From contig NW_026262581.1 of assembly GCF_021869535.1 (NCBI RefSeq), forward strand, positions 100,740,271-100,804,270: 64,000 nucleotides of DNA, read 5' to 3'. Shown here piece by piece: positions 24,272 to 37,074 of the stretch (positions are counted from its first letter, which is position 1; the number at the start of each line of letters is the position of its first letter). Source of the stretch: Mytilus californianus. Lineage: Eukaryota > Mollusca > Bivalvia > Mytilida > Mytilidae. The notes under the pieces are model-generated. The model saw only the letters and a program-made list of their open reading frames with translations. It searched no databases and was not told the origin of the DNA. The position numbers were made by a program, and so were the translations under genes.

Positions 24272-25045
24272 TTAAATGGGTTATGTCATAGAGTTTCTTA
24301 AAATTTTGCATACTACTTTGGTTTGTTGAACTTTAACTGAAAATCGAAAAAATAATGCATTTATCTGTTTAATTTTCTGAAATATTAATGAATGAAATCT
24401 TTCAAAAAAGGTGAATATGTGTATAGAAAGCACATACAATCGGCGAAAAAAACGTTTCTAAATTTGTCTTAAAATCATCAAATTTCTAATTTTGAAAACA
24501 TAGATTTTTCTTAAAAAAATATATGTTGTTGGTACAAAAAAATCCTTTTTGATGAGGCAAAATAAAAACAGAGCCATCATCTTCGTTTTAACGGTATACA
24601 TTAATCAAATTGGTGTACTAGGTAAAAAAAATACTACTAAACGTCGAAGTAATCGTATCGTAATCGCGTTGGAGGTTGTAAAACCTCAATTTTTTTTACA
24701 ATGTAACAGATTGGTTAATACACCAAAACCGAAATCGGTGACCATACGATTAATTCATATCATTAAAACGGGAATTTATGCATCAACAAGTAACAAAATA
24801 GAGTTTTTTCAATTATCTTTGTATAAAAAAATGGAAATTTGATGATTTTAAGACAAATTTAAGAATGTTTTATGCTGATATTATGTGCTTTCTATACAAA
24901 TTTTCACCTACTTTGAAAGAATTCAATCATTAATATTTCGGTAAATAAAAGAGATAAAGGCATTATTTCGACTTGATATATTTCAACGAGCCAAAGTTGT
25001 AGGCGAAATTTTACCAAAATATGTGACATAGCCCTTTTACCGTTT
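24272..25045. mobile_element. Element with long terminal inverted repeats (about 215 bp)
   Basis: The left arm, about 24272-24489, reappears inverted at about 24834-25045. Matching blocks include TTGTCTTAAAATCATCAAATTTC, GTATAGAAAGCACATA, GAAATATTAATGA and ATAATGC. The 345 bp between them has no convincing gene. Arms differ at scattered bases, so the element is not recent. Confidence 0.75.
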
Positions 25046-25319
25046 CATAACTTTAAGTCGAGAAATATTCTTCTTTGTTAAGAACTACACCGATTCCAGT
25101 ATCATGCACACCAAAGAAGAAATTGTCAAAATACAGGGTTTTATCGACAACACATTTATCGATTTTAATGAATAGATACCAACATACAATTGATTTTCCA
25201 TTTGATACTTATTTGGTACCACTTCTTTCGTACTCAGGTTTATAAAACTTATGCAAAAGCACCAGACACGAAGATACATCGAAAACACCTTTAGTTTCAT
25301 TTTCCAATATATTGATGAC

Positions 25320-25545
25320 CTCCTTTCTTGAAAAGAATCTTTTAAAGAGGGTTCTAAGACCTATTCCTAATATCCCTCCGAACTTGGGGGAAAAAAGGAC
25401 AGATTCTGATCTTTATCTTTTGCTTGAAATTAATTCTGATGGACAACTGACCAAACTCTTTCTTTTGACAAATGCGATAATGTCGGTTTTCCGTTGGTCA
25501 ACGTGCAACTTTTGAGTAGTAATAATATTAACGGTATGCACCAGA
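25320..25545 (+). pseudogene. Penelope-like RT remnant
   Basis: The plus frame reads RTDSDLYLLLEINSDGQLTK. A shift then gives DKCDNVGFPLVNVQLLSSNN, which parallels the DLYLEFDISGHLST ... KRDDFNFEIIN region of the other copies. Flanks are not recognisable. Confidence 0.6.
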
Positions 25546-26034
25546 TGCTCATTTCGACAATTGATGTCTCTACATACCTATGTTTGAGCCTTTATTTTTT
25601 TCGAACATACATATACTGATTAAGTTTACTAGTTTAATTTCGAGTGCATTTTAATGTTGATAAATACTACAACTGTACACTTGTAACAGGTTATGTATCA
25701 CTATGAGTATTTTCGAACATCAGCAAATTGAAAGAGTAAATACTAAAAATCTAAAATAAAAATAAATACGTCTCGTAATGGTATTATTGGATGTAATGTT
25801 TAACATCTGTTATGTATGTTAAAGTTACACCAGAAGTCAACACTCATGTCATTGATATGGTCATTTTCTGTACATTTACTACGTATAAAAAGACGAATTA
25901 TTTACAACGCTTAAGTTTTTCTACCCCAAGGTAAAGGTGGCCAAAGTATCATTTTTTGAAATTTTTGATTTTCAATAGTTTTCAGCTTTGTGTTTGATTA
26001 AGCATTCCAATTTTTTTGATTAAACCGCCACTAA

Positions 26035-26110
26035 TTCGGTATAATATGGACGAAATACGCGTCTAGCGTATCAAATTATAAGCCTGGTATCTTTGATGAG
26101 CTTTTACATG
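26035..26110 (+). repeat. Tail E fragment
   Basis: TATGGACGAAATACGCGTCT and GCCTGGTATCTTTGATGAGC match the end of the tail E family. The rest of 25546-27184 holds nothing recognisable. Confidence 0.55.
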
Positions 26111-27184
26111 TTGGCCGAAAAGTTTTTAAATATTGAATGTCGTGTTACTCTAGTCTAGCCGTTGTTCGATAGTTTTGATATTTATATTAAAACGAATAAT
26201 TACGCTGACATGAGAATTATTTCTAACTTTATAAATGCTCAGGCAAATATTTTTTACATATGGTTAGATTTAAGATGGAGGAAAGCAAATAAAAGTATGT
26301 CACGTTTCAGTTATCAATTCATATTTAAAAAATACTTACGAAAATATTCAAGTTAAGTCCACTCCTAAATTTGAAATGTGTATAACGCTTTTTAAATGAA
26401 AATTTACACTGTGAAATATGTTTTGTAAAGCTTTGACAGTTTTAAAAAAACTAAGTCACTGTATTCGATTTAAAGGCCAAGTTTCAATCCCTCTAGGTCA
26501 ATGGTAATTATAGAGTATAATTAAGCTCAAATATCTAAATACAGATATGATCTGTTATGGAAATTAAAAGAAAAACAATATTTACAGGAAAAAGAAAATT
26601 TGTGAAATCCCATATTATTGCGGAGGCTAACTCTTCGAAAAATATATGCAATAGTTTTTCTACGAAGCTCGAATGCATTCTGTGAACTGTCTGTATTTTT
26701 TCTCAACGCAATTATTGAAACGATTTACTAAACAAAACACATTCCGTATTTCCCCCGAAAAGGTGGATTTGAGATCTGCATCAATTTTCTGCCCCCGAAA
26801 TGCACATTTGCAATTTGATTGAAAGCAAATATGGACTATACATTAAACTAAGTTTATATAGTTTTACTGAATCACAAAAACCTTAAAAACATCACAAAAA
26901 GAAGGATTAAAATAATATTTAAATATATAAAGGTTCAAGGTAGAAGCTTATTATATACATAATTACCAAACAAGACTTATTCTTACTACGCGGTTAATCT
27001 TTGTGTGTTTGAGTTCATTAGATATGAATTATACCAAAATTAAATATCCCGACTATCCATACAGTTCTATTTGTTAACCTGAAACAGTTACGTTGAAATC
27101 CGGGTACTCCATTTTAGTATCAGTTTTATTCGGGCTTCACATTGGACATTAAAAACTAATATTCACTGTCTGTAGTTAGTTATA

Positions 27185-27640
27185 AAAGGTACCAGGATTA
27201 TAATTTTATACGCCATACGCGCGTTTCGTCTACATAAGACTCATCAGTGACACTCAGATCAAAATTGTTATAAAGCCAAACAAGTACAAAGTTGAAGAGC
27301 ATTGAGGACCCAAAATTCCAAAACGTTGTACCAAATACGACTAATGTAATCTATTCCTGGGATAAGAAAATCCTTAGTTTTCCGAAAAATTCAAAGTTTT
27401 GTAACAGGAAATTTATAAAAATGACCATATAATTGATATTCATGTCAACACCGAAGTGCTGACTACTAGGCTGGTGATACCCTCGGGGACGAAACGTCCA
27501 CCAGCAGCGGCATCGACCCTCTGTGTCGTATATTACCTTCTTTTGACGGCTTATGGGATATAAAGCACTAAAAGGAAATATGAGCCGATATCCCCTGTGA
27601 AGATCCCGAACAATTATTCTAAAACTGTACAATAAGTTTT
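27185..27640 (-). repeat. Tail E, long copy
   Basis: It spans CCAGGATTATAATTTTATAC, CGCGTTTCGTCTACATAAGA, AGTGACACTCAGATC, AGCATTGAGGACCCAAA, GGGATAAGAAAATCCTTAG and, at its far end, GACGAAACGTCCACCAGCAG. It is the most complete tail E copy in the window and serves as the reference for the others. Confidence 0.72.
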
Positions 27641-27939
27641 GATGTAAAGATGCTGTTTGTAATTATTTTTCATAGACCTATAAAAGACATGAGTAACGTC
27701 TTAAATCATATCTAATTTGCACGAAAGTGACAGCTTAGATTAATATGCATTCAACAATAACCCCGTGGAAAATTGTTTCAATCTAATACGCTTTCTCTTT
27801 AAATGCTGTTGACATGTGATTCTAGAAATACTAGTATCATAGAATGTATTCTGGTGAAGAATCCATCAAATGACAAATGTCGCATCGATACAAATTATTT
27901 AATCAAGGTCCATCTAAAAAATGTGTTAACAAAATACCG

Positions 27940-28790
27940 AACTCAAATGCAAATTTTAAAAAGCGGGATGTCTATTAATCCTTTGAAATGCTCTACTATA
28001 TAAACCAACGGAACGACTGGGAAACAACCGTCATATTCCTGGCTTGGTACGACGTATTACGAAGTAATGGTGGATTAAACCTTGTTTCATAGCTAGCTTA
28101 ACCTCCCACGTATGACAGCTGTTTATTGTTCTGTTATAGCGACAAAATAGTGTGAGCAACCCAAACAGACAAAATTGGTCAATATGACTATAATTGGGAT
28201 ACAGCAGCCAAAATTGTGATAACATACAACTTACTTGAAAAATCCAAACAAACATAAAATTAAATCTAAAAACGACACCCACATCAGGAACGCCAAAAGC
28301 CAAAAACCTGGATCACAAATACCCACCCCCGTCACGAATAAAACGACTCAATGGAACAAAATGGTACAAAGACAAATAAAGGGAAAACTACAATGTAAAT
28401 GAAATGATACACAACATCAGGAACTAGAATCTATAACTCAATATCCTGTATTAGTTGTGAAGTTGACACAGAAGAATATCCATCTATTATTTATTGGTAC
28501 CTTCCGATGAACTTTTTTAGAAAAAGGACGAGACGCACTTTGACAAACCCATTCTCATTATTTTGTTTAAACACCGATGTGTTTGAGTATCAGCTATAAG
28601 CTCTTGAATATCGTATGAGTTTAGAAATGTATACACCATACGCGGTGGAAGTTGGTATATTGCTGCTAATGTGAGGAACATTTATAATTTCAAAATTGAA
28701 ATCGTCTCGTTTGTCAAAGACTCTGGTACTGAGATGACTGCTTTAGTCAAATTCGAGGTATATGTCTAAAAATAAGGCAGAGGAATTTTG
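27940..28790 (-). mobile_element. Family 2 retroelement, truncated: C-terminal RT remnant and 3' tail
   Basis: From 28790 downward it has the same order as 49500-48545: TACTGAGATGACTGCTTTAG, GAAATCGTCTCGTTTGTC, GTTGGTATATTGCTGC, the ACCTTCCGATGAACTTTTTT block, then the tail with GGATACAGCAGCCAAAATTG, ACAACCGTCATATTCCTGG. All reading frames are broken. Confidence 0.7.
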
Positions 28791-29224
28791 TTCTACTTTA
28801 AGCTTTTTGTTTTGTCGTCTGTTTATTAGAGGCAACAGTAGTTACGATGTTCCAATAGCATGAATTCATTAAAAAAATACAATCAAGGTAATACATAAAC
28901 CAAAAACTAACGGAATCGCATGAAATCTAAACGGATCGAGATCAGATCTGTCGTCGACGTAAAATCGATATTCCGACATCTGAATAAAGCGCTTTTCTGT
29001 GTTCCTTTAAAATGTGTGTATTCATCTGCATATTTTACTATTCCATAGTTCAAGATTAGAGGTAATGTCTCTTTCTCAAACCAGATACATCATCCGTGAT
29101 TGTCGTTTGTTCTATTTAAATGTTTTTTGTTGTTGTTTTTTTTTATAACAAATATTTTACTGTTAATGGACAATTTCCGGTAGTCTCTTTTGAATTCAGA
29201 TACAAGGCGAGTTAGAGTGTGACA

Positions 29225-29376
29225 TTAAATAAATAACACATAGCTGAGAGGGTGATAGAGCAGATTGTTACCCCGAGAAAACATTGTCAACTGAGGCGAA
29301 GCCAAGGTTGACAATGTCTTCTCCAGGGGTAAAAATCTGCTCTATCACCCTCTCAGATATGTGTTATTTAATTTAT
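29225..29376. mobile_element. Hairpin (foldback) MITE
   Basis: Left arm AAATAACACATAGCTGAGAG, GGTGATAGAGCAGATTGTTA; right arm TCTGCTCTATCACCCTCTCA and GTGTTATTT, inverted. An inner inverted pair GTCAACTGAGGCGAAGCC / AGGTTGAC forms the loop region. Confidence 0.78.
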
Positions 29377-30789
29377 TATACTGAATGTTCTGTTATTACT
29401 TTCTATTTAATTTCAAATTCAAAGTAATAAACTATGTCGTCTTGTACATAACAATCATCCGTATTTATTAAAGCGCACACCTGAGCAAGCGTCTACGTGA
29501 AGGGTAATAGAGTATTTGCCATGGGATAGAGTAAATTGTCTCCCTCGTACTAACTAATCAAACTCTGGCATTTTGACATGAATTATAATAAAAGCTTTCC
29601 TTTGATTTATATTGAAAATATTGGTTCATGTGTATTTGCAATTGGCACAAGTTTTGAAGATGCCACTCTATGACTATTCGTATCAAGTAGTATGTATTTA
29701 AGATAAGTTATTTTAACAATTAACGCAGAAGATTAACAAATATAAACACGTGATATCGACTATTGCGTGTACGAAACATGTTTTTGGAATAATCTTTCAG
29801 GCCAAATCATTGTGAAGTCAAATATATAAAATTTTGGACAGCACGAAAACAATGTGCTTTAAAGAACAAAGAACCAAACCCGTATAAAGTTAATTTGTTT
29901 GTCTGGGGGAGGTATCTCATGTGTTTTAGTGCAATTAAAAAATTTCTTATCTGCAAATTTAGTCAAACTGAAACATTTCAATCCTGCCCGTACCACTGCA
30001 TTTGCTACAGCGGATCGTTTCTTTTTGTGCTTTCAGTCTTCTAGCAGGTATCCAAGGCCGATATCATCAATGCAAGAGATATTGGACATAATTAAGATGC
30101 TTTTTAAGAGAGACTGTCTTTTGTATGCCGTATTGTAATATGTGATTTATAATCGGTAGTATAGCGAGTTGAAATCTTTGAAAAAGTCAAAATATTGAAC
30201 GAATGTATAAGGAAAAAAAATATCCTGTAGATTAAGTATAATCTATTTAAAAAAAAATCAGGAACCTTTTTGTGATATTGATTTTCATTTTGAATAAAGT
30301 CAATGCGCAATTGGGGTTAACATTTGATAGCTAAATTAAAGTTACATAAAACAGGAAGATTTGTTGACCTGTGCTGAATTTTCACGTTTCTGGCATTGTC
30401 ACTGATCATTATTATTTGTTATGCTCTGGTATTTAATATATTTGGTTACAGCATTACAATGAGTGATGATGATCGAGATATTACTCAGGTGTCTCAGTCA
30501 CTAACAGCATTATTTGATTTAAGTAAGGTTTCGGTTACGATTTCCAAAATGACACATAATTATCAAATAAACTCGATCATTTGTAAGAATAAAAATGGCT
30601 TTTACGATAAGTAGAATTGAACTCGGATGATGTTTGAAAAGTGGTTTAGAGATAGGATAACAAAGTAGCACCGAAAGTGTTATTTCATGACACAGTTAAA
30701 CTTGTCAAACAGGAAGGTTTTTTTACGAAATCAATTTAATCAGTCTGTCAAGTTGGCCTGTGTCTTAATAGCTGAATACTTTTTTTTAG
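29377..30789. other. Intergenic, one unexplained open frame
   Basis: A 79-codon plus frame at 29899-30138 has a mixed composition (FNPARTTAFATADRFF, PRPISSMQEILDIIKML) but no splice borders, homologue or repeat match I can name. The remainder is AT-rich and featureless. 28791-29224 is the same. Confidence 0.3.
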
Positions 30790-31060
30790 TATATTTTAGT
30801 ATATAACATGAGCAACACGACGGGTGCCAAATGTTGAGCAGGGTCTGCTTACCCTTCCGGAGCACCTGAGATCGCCCCAGTTTTTGGTGGGGTTCGTGTT
30901 GCTCAGTCTTAATTTCTAAGTTGTGTTTTGTGTACTGTGTTTGTCTGTTTGTCTGTTTGTCTTTTTCTTTTTTAGCCATGGCGTTGTCGGTTTATTTTTT
31001 ACTTATTAGTTTGAATGTCTCTTTGGTATCTTTCGCCTCTCTTTTATACTAGAATGTTTA
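30790..31060 (+). repeat. Family 3 retroelement tail
   Basis: GAGCAACACGACGGGTGCCA, CTTACCCTTCCGGAGCACCT, TTTTTGGTGGGGTTCGTGTT, TAGCCATGGCGTTGTCGG and TTTGGTATCTTTCGCC match 10530-10810 and 52225-52490 inverted. Confidence 0.75.
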
Positions 31061-31574
31061 TTTCCACGGCATAATTATATATTAGATGAACGATCGAAGG
31101 TGTTGCTGTTTTCTTAATAATTATGTCTAGTTGAAATTCAAGTATTTAATCATCTAGGATTTTGGCCTAGTTAAAAGAACGGTTGCTATTTCACATATCG
31201 TTCACAAATAAAATCCCATATATAATGTGTTAGTTCATACGGCGAGCTTCCGTTATTGCAATCACTCGATGTTTATGGACCAATACCTTCTTTCCCTGGC
31301 ACATTAGCCAGATGAAACCGAACAATCAACCTCTGCTGGTGTTTAGTTTTAAAACATGTTAAATTTCCTTGCCGACCAAACGTCATTGCTGTCCTTTTAG
31401 ATATTTACTGATGAAAAAAAACATTGGAATACAATAGCGCAATTGTAATCTTCAATACTTAAAATTCAACTCAACTAATTTGATTCGAGCACCAAAGATG
31501 ATTCTTAAGTAGTCTAATCGCTTGTCTGGCATACCCAAGTATAAGTATGGTATCTTTGATGGGTTTTAACCCTT

Positions 31575-31645
31575 TGGTGGCCTTGGGCTGTTTTTTGCTC
31601 TTTGGTCGGGTTGTTGTCTCTTTGACACATTCCATTCTCATTTTA
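31575..31645 (+). repeat. Tip of the family 1 tail
   Basis: GGTGGCCTTGGGCTGTTTT, TTTGGTCGGGTTGTTGTCTC and ACACATTCCATTCTCATT are the inverted form of 3310-3395. 31646-33069 holds nothing else I recognise. Confidence 0.62.
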
Positions 31646-33069
31646 TATTAACTTTTATTCATTGCATCTATATGTTATCATTGAGGTTTTGTTCCATTTT
31701 GCCCAGTTGTTATCTAGATAAAGCGCTATGAGTTATTTGATCTTCTTCATCGGTATTTATTATAGCATATAGCTGATATTGGAGTAGCAACTTATATATG
31801 TAGAATGTTTGTTCTATCTCTGATATTAGGCATCATTACCTAAATTTACGACTATTGATTACATAAAAGCGATACTTTTTCTTTGTTTTCAAAAGACCCT
31901 GCAAATATGATGTTGATGTTTGGTATAACATCATGAAATGAGTAATAACATATCTAAAAAGAGTGGTCAAGAGGAGGGTTGGGTGCCCCAAACAAGTTTA
32001 ATCCCACAACATTGTGCGTGTACCTGTCCACAGTCAGAAGCCTGTAATTCAGTGGTAGTCGTTTGTTGTTGTATGTCGTATTTGTTTTTCGATTATTGTT
32101 TTGTACATAAATCAGACCGTTAGTTTTCTCGTTTGAATTGTTTTACATTTGTCATGACGCTGCCTTTGATATCTTGATATGCGCTAAAAAGTTTCCCTTT
32201 TATTGAAGTCGTACGGTGACCTTTAAATGGTAACGTCTACGTCATTTGGTCTATGTTGGTCAGTTGCCTCATTTGTATATTGTGTCAGATGACTAACTTT
32301 AAATTATTTATCGACAATATCATGAGAACCGGCTTTCAGCATCAATAGCATATACTGAACTAGGGTTTTGCAGTGTAAAAACGTAGTTAAGCGTCAATAT
32401 GGTTTACTTTTTTGACTTGATTTACAGCGTAGTCTGAGTAAATGGGATTCAAATATGGGATTTATTTATTAACAGAATTGTTCTGTTTAATTTTGAGCGG
32501 CTTTGCTTTGCAAATCATAGTATGTTCCATTTGGTTTGGGTGGTTTTTTTTTGTCATTTCAACCCTGCAGAAATTCTACTGCATTTTTGTTCCATTTTAA
32601 AAGAATTTAGATTTTTCTCTTATATATTTAGATAATTTCAACGCTTTCTTGTTGACAACTGTAAGAGGTGTTGATTACAAAAAAAAGTACATATATATTC
32701 GCAAAGGTTTCTGAAAATTGGCCGTTTCACCTTCGAGAATATCTGTAAGATGCACATATTCAGTTCATAGAAATTCGAAACCAAGTTGTACTCTGCGTTA
32801 AAAACTATAATTGTATTACACAGAATGGACCCCTCCAACATGAATGTTGATGAAAGTTACATTACTTTAACCATCTGGAAAAGAACTTTTCAAATGTATA
32901 CACAAAAATTGTAAAATTGTCGATGAGTATGCACACTTCTTTAATGATTTTCTTTTCTTTTAGAAAATTTATTTGAAGGAAGATCTCTGACAGTCTCACT
33001 TATATGATTTCAAGTGATCAAAAATCTATATTCTATTCGGCTTAGAACTCGGATTATAGCTTACATACT

Positions 33070-33319
33070 CATAAACTGTTAAACACTGTGCACTTAACCC
33101 TAGATGTATTTTGACTTGTATCGTTTAGTGGCTGTTTTATTGACGTATGCAACATATCTTCTTTTATTAATGTCTCTAGAAGGTTCGAAAAAGGTAGATA
33201 CAATACAAAGGGAGAAAAGTAAGTCAAAGAAAAATAAACAACACCATGTCCAAAAGAAAACGACAAAAAGACAAAAAACAGTCCAGAAAAGGCCACAAAG
33301 GCCACAAACAAAACATAAT
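33070..33319 (-). repeat. Decayed family 3 tail
   Basis: On the minus strand TTTTGGACATGGTGTTGTTT and TTTTCTCCCTTTGTATTGTA are diverged forms of the CCATGGCGTTGTC ... CCTTTGGTATCTTTCG tail. Opposed 74- and 80-codon frames over it are not genes. Confidence 0.4.
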
Positions 33320-33560
33320 ATAGCCTAGTTGGTCGAGTAGTCTAGGGCATTGGACACAGTGCAGGCGATATCAGCACGATGTCGCATAAGCAGGGGTTGA
33401 ATCTCGGTGAAGAACAAAATATCGCTAACGCAAATTTGCATGTTTAACATTGTTTAGAGAATTATAGACGAAGTATATATGAAATGTAATGTTAGCCCTG
33501 TAAAGCCTATGGTTATCCGATGGAGAAAGTCTATCAGACAGTTGTCACATATATTTTAGA
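33320..33560 (+). mobile_element. tRNA-derived SINE
   Basis: An A-box-like TAGCCTAGTTGG (33321) and a B-box-like GGGTTGAATCTC (about 33394) are spaced as in a tRNA with a long variable arm, followed by a non-tRNA body (ATATCGCTAACGCAAATTTG, AACATTGTTTAGAGAATTAT). No intact acceptor stem or CCA end is seen, so it is a SINE head rather than a tRNA gene. Confidence 0.55.
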
Positions 33561-33929
33561 TATATATAGGAATAAAATAAGGTTGAAAATGCATTAAATA
33601 TTTATATTAAATATGAATAATTTCATTTTTGTCTATTAAGACATCAAATTGTTCTAAAATGTTCTCCATAATTTGCTACCGGATTCACTGTTTCACAGAT
33701 ATTCATGGATTAGGTTGCTTCCGGCGTCGTCAGGGGTAACGTCTATTAGCGACATCATTAGTAAATCCTGAACGTCATTATATAGTACAACGTAGTTACT
33801 TAGAACAAAAGTGAAAGTAAAAATATAGAAACGCCTTCCGGACTCTCATTTTATCGATTTAAATTTGGACGGTATTTCTTAATGCAATAATTTTCTTTAT
33901 TAATTCTCATTGGTACGTTGCTTTATTTG

Positions 33930-36470
33930 AACACAGAATATATATATATATATTATATATATATAAACAATTTTAAATTGAAAACAACGTTCAAACCTAT
34001 GATTGCGTTGGATAAAAACCGCAATTTTTAAACGTGTGCATGCAAAACAAATTTCTTGATAGAGGGGTCTAAATACAGCACTAACAACATTTTCCAAAAG
34101 ACCAAAAAAGTGAAAAAGTATATTTTAACAAAACGCATTTGACTAACAGGTCGAACAACAGATGTTCTTAAACCCTGCTGACTGCCATTGGCGATTGCCA
34201 AATAAACGGATCACAAGATGTTACATAACGGATCTTTTAAAATTATTAATTTAATACCAAACAGAAAACAATAAACTTGCGGAAAAGATGGTATACCGCA
34301 AACAAAAGGTGCAAAAATTAGTACACCATATCCGGATTTCAACAATTAATGTCTCTTCAGTGATGTTAGGGATCGAAATGGTATTTGGAAGGCCATATAA
34401 TTTACCTCAATTTAGGATAGACTCTTGAATTTTGAAGAGTCGAAATATTAGAAATAAGATGAACGGATCATATAAACCCGAAGGAAAATATAATACAAGC
34501 CCAAACGAAAAAATATAAACAATTCTAAATTGCAAACAACGTTCAAACCTATGATTGCGTTGGATAAAAACCGCAATTTTTATACGTGTGCATGCAAAAC
34601 AAATTTCTTGATAGAGGGGTCTAAATACAGCACAAACAACATTTCCCAAAAGACCAAAAAAGTGAAAAAGTATATTTAAACAAAACGCATTTGACTAACA
34701 GGTCGAACAACAGATGTATATATATATAAACAAATCTTAATTGAAAACAACGTTCAAACCTATGATAGCGTTGGATAAAAACCGCAATTTTTATACGTGC
34801 GCATGCAAAACAAATTTCTTGGTAGAGGGGTCTAAATACAGCACAAACAACATTTTCCAAAAGAGCAAAAAAATGAAAAAGTATATTTTAACAAAACGCA
34901 TTTGACTAGCAGGTCGAACATCTGATGTTCTTAAACCCTGCTGACTGCCATTGGCGATTGCCAAATAAACGGATCACCAGATGTAATATCCGGATTTCGA
35001 CAATAAATGTCTCTTCAGTGATGTTAGGAATTGAAACGGTATTTGGAAGGCCATATAATTAACCTCAATTTAGGATAGACTGTTGAATTTTGAAAGAGTC
35101 GAAATAGGATACAGGATTATATAAACCCGAAGGCAAATATAATACAAGCCCGAACGAAAAAATATAAACAAGTCTATATTGAAAACAACGTTCAAACCTA
35201 TGATTGCGTTGGATAAAAACCGCAATTTTTGTACGTGTGCATGCAAAACATGTTTCTTGGTAGAGTGGTTTAAATACAGCACAAACAACATTTTCCAAAA
35301 GAAATAAAAAATGGAAAAGTATATTTTAACAAAACGCATTTGACTAGCAGGTCGAACAACCGATGTTCTTAAACCCTGCTGACTGCCATTGGCGATTACC
35401 AAATAAACGGATCAACAGATGTAACATCCGGATTTCGACAATTAATGTCTCTTCAGTGATTTTAGGAATCGAAACGGTATTTGGAAGGCCATATAATTAA
35501 CCTCAATTTAGGAAAGACTCTTGAATTTTGAAAGAGTCGAAATAGGATGAACGGATCATATAAACCCGAAGGAAAATATAATACAAGCCCGAACGAAAAA
35601 ATATAAACAAGTCTATATTGAAAACAACGTTCAAACCTATGATTGCGTTGGATAAAAACCGCAATTTTTGTACGTGTGCATGCAAAACATGTTTCTTGGT
35701 AGAGTGGTTTAAATACAGCACAAACAACATTTTCCAAAAGAAATAAAAAATGGAAAAGTATATTTTAACAAAACGCATTTGACTAGCAGGTCGAACAACC
35801 GATGTTCTTAAACCCTGCTGACTGCCATTGGCGATTGCCAAATAAACGGATCAACAGATGTAACATCCGGATTTCGACAATTAATGTCTCTTCAGTGATT
35901 TTAGGAATCGAAACGGTATTTGGAAGGCCATATAATTAACCTCAATTTAGGAAAGACTCTTGAATTTTGAAAGAGTCGAAATAGGATGAACGGATCATAT
36001 AAACCCGAAGGAAAATATAATACAAGCCCAAACGAAAAAATATAAACAAGTCTAAATTGAAAACAACGTTTAAACCTATGATTGCGTTGGATAAAAACCG
36101 CAATTTTAATACGTGTGCATGCAAAACATGTTTCTTGGTAGAGGGGTCTAAATACAGCACAAACAACATTTTCCAAAACAGCAAAAAAATGAAAAAGTAT
36201 ATTTTAACAAAACACATTTGACTAGCAGGTTGAACAACTGATGTTCTTAAACCCTGCTGACTGCCATTGGCGATTGCCAAATAAACGGATCACCAGATGT
36301 AATATCCGGATTTCGACAATTAATGTCTCTTCAGTGATGTTAGGAATCGAAACGGTATTTGGAAGGCCATTTAATTAACCTCAATTTAGGATAGACTCTT
36401 GAATTTTGAAAGAGTCGAAATAGGATGAACGGATCATATAAACCCGAAGGCAAATATAGATATAAAACGT
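33930..36470. repeat. Tandem array with a 439-bp unit
   Basis: The anchor AACGTTCAAACCTATGATTG recurs near 33977, 34531, 34742, 35178, 35617 and 36058, spacing about 554, 211, 436, 439 and 441 bp. Each full unit also holds CCTGCTGACTGCCATTGGCG, AATGTCTCTTCAGTGAT, GGAAGGCCATATAATT and GATCATATAAACCCGAAGG. Two units have a TATATA tract in place of part of the sequence (33937-33966 and 34716-34730), and the 211-bp unit is a deletion form. Overlapping minus-strand frames of 65-112 codons repeat in every unit; they follow from the recent duplication and are not taken as genes. Confidence 0.85.
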
Positions 36471-36559
36471 CTGGATAATAGTCAAAACTCTTTCTTACGA
36501 GGGCGTTTGATCGTTATGAAAAACGGTAAAGTACACAATGAATAAAATATATTTGACAG

Positions 36560-36725
36560 ACAATAGAATTGAGAATGGAAACGGGGAATGGGTCAAAGAG
36601 ACAACAACCCGACCAAAGAGCAGAAAACAACCCAAGGCCACCACTGGTCTTCAACGCAGCGAGAAAATCCTGCACCACTAGGCGGGCTTCATCTAGCCCC
36701 TAACAATAATGTATACTAGTTCAGC
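36560..36725 (-). repeat. Family 1 retroelement tail fragment
   Basis: ATTGAGAATGGAAACGGGGA, AGAGACAACAACCCGACC, CTTCAACGCAGCGAGAAAAT and ATAATGTATACTAGTTCAG match 3310-3470. Confidence 0.72.
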
Positions 36726-37074
36726 TAAATAGACGAAACACTAAACACATATTTAATTTACTTGTAAAAACTTAAGAAACAGGAAGAAAATAGAATATCA
36801 CCTAGCATTTTTTTTTTAAATTTTCGACATTGTACAGTGATTGTTTTTTTACTGTAATGTTTAACCTTGATGCCGTTACACTTTTAGAAATCGACATGGC
36901 TTAAACGTCTACCACGAAGAAGACCCGAAAATAAACTATGACATAAATAAGTAATTTTAACATTATCGTCAACATAGAAACATGATGACAGGAAACTCAA
37001 TACTAAGCAGGTGTGGTTGTGTATGTTTACCATACGTAAGTAGACGTGAACAGGTATCTTTGACATCCCAATAC

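Noticed and set aside
32638-32841. 67-codon minus frame as a copy A tail exon
   Set aside because: No convincing acceptor or donor in the needed phase 0, and the composition looks random.
33321-33410. Functional tRNA gene
   Set aside because: A- and B-box-like blocks are present, but no paired acceptor stem or recognisable anticodon loop; a SINE head fits better.
35070-36280. Repeated 91-112 codon frames as a small gene family
   Set aside because: They recur in every 439-bp unit in two overlapping frames, with no splice or start context; open by recent duplication.
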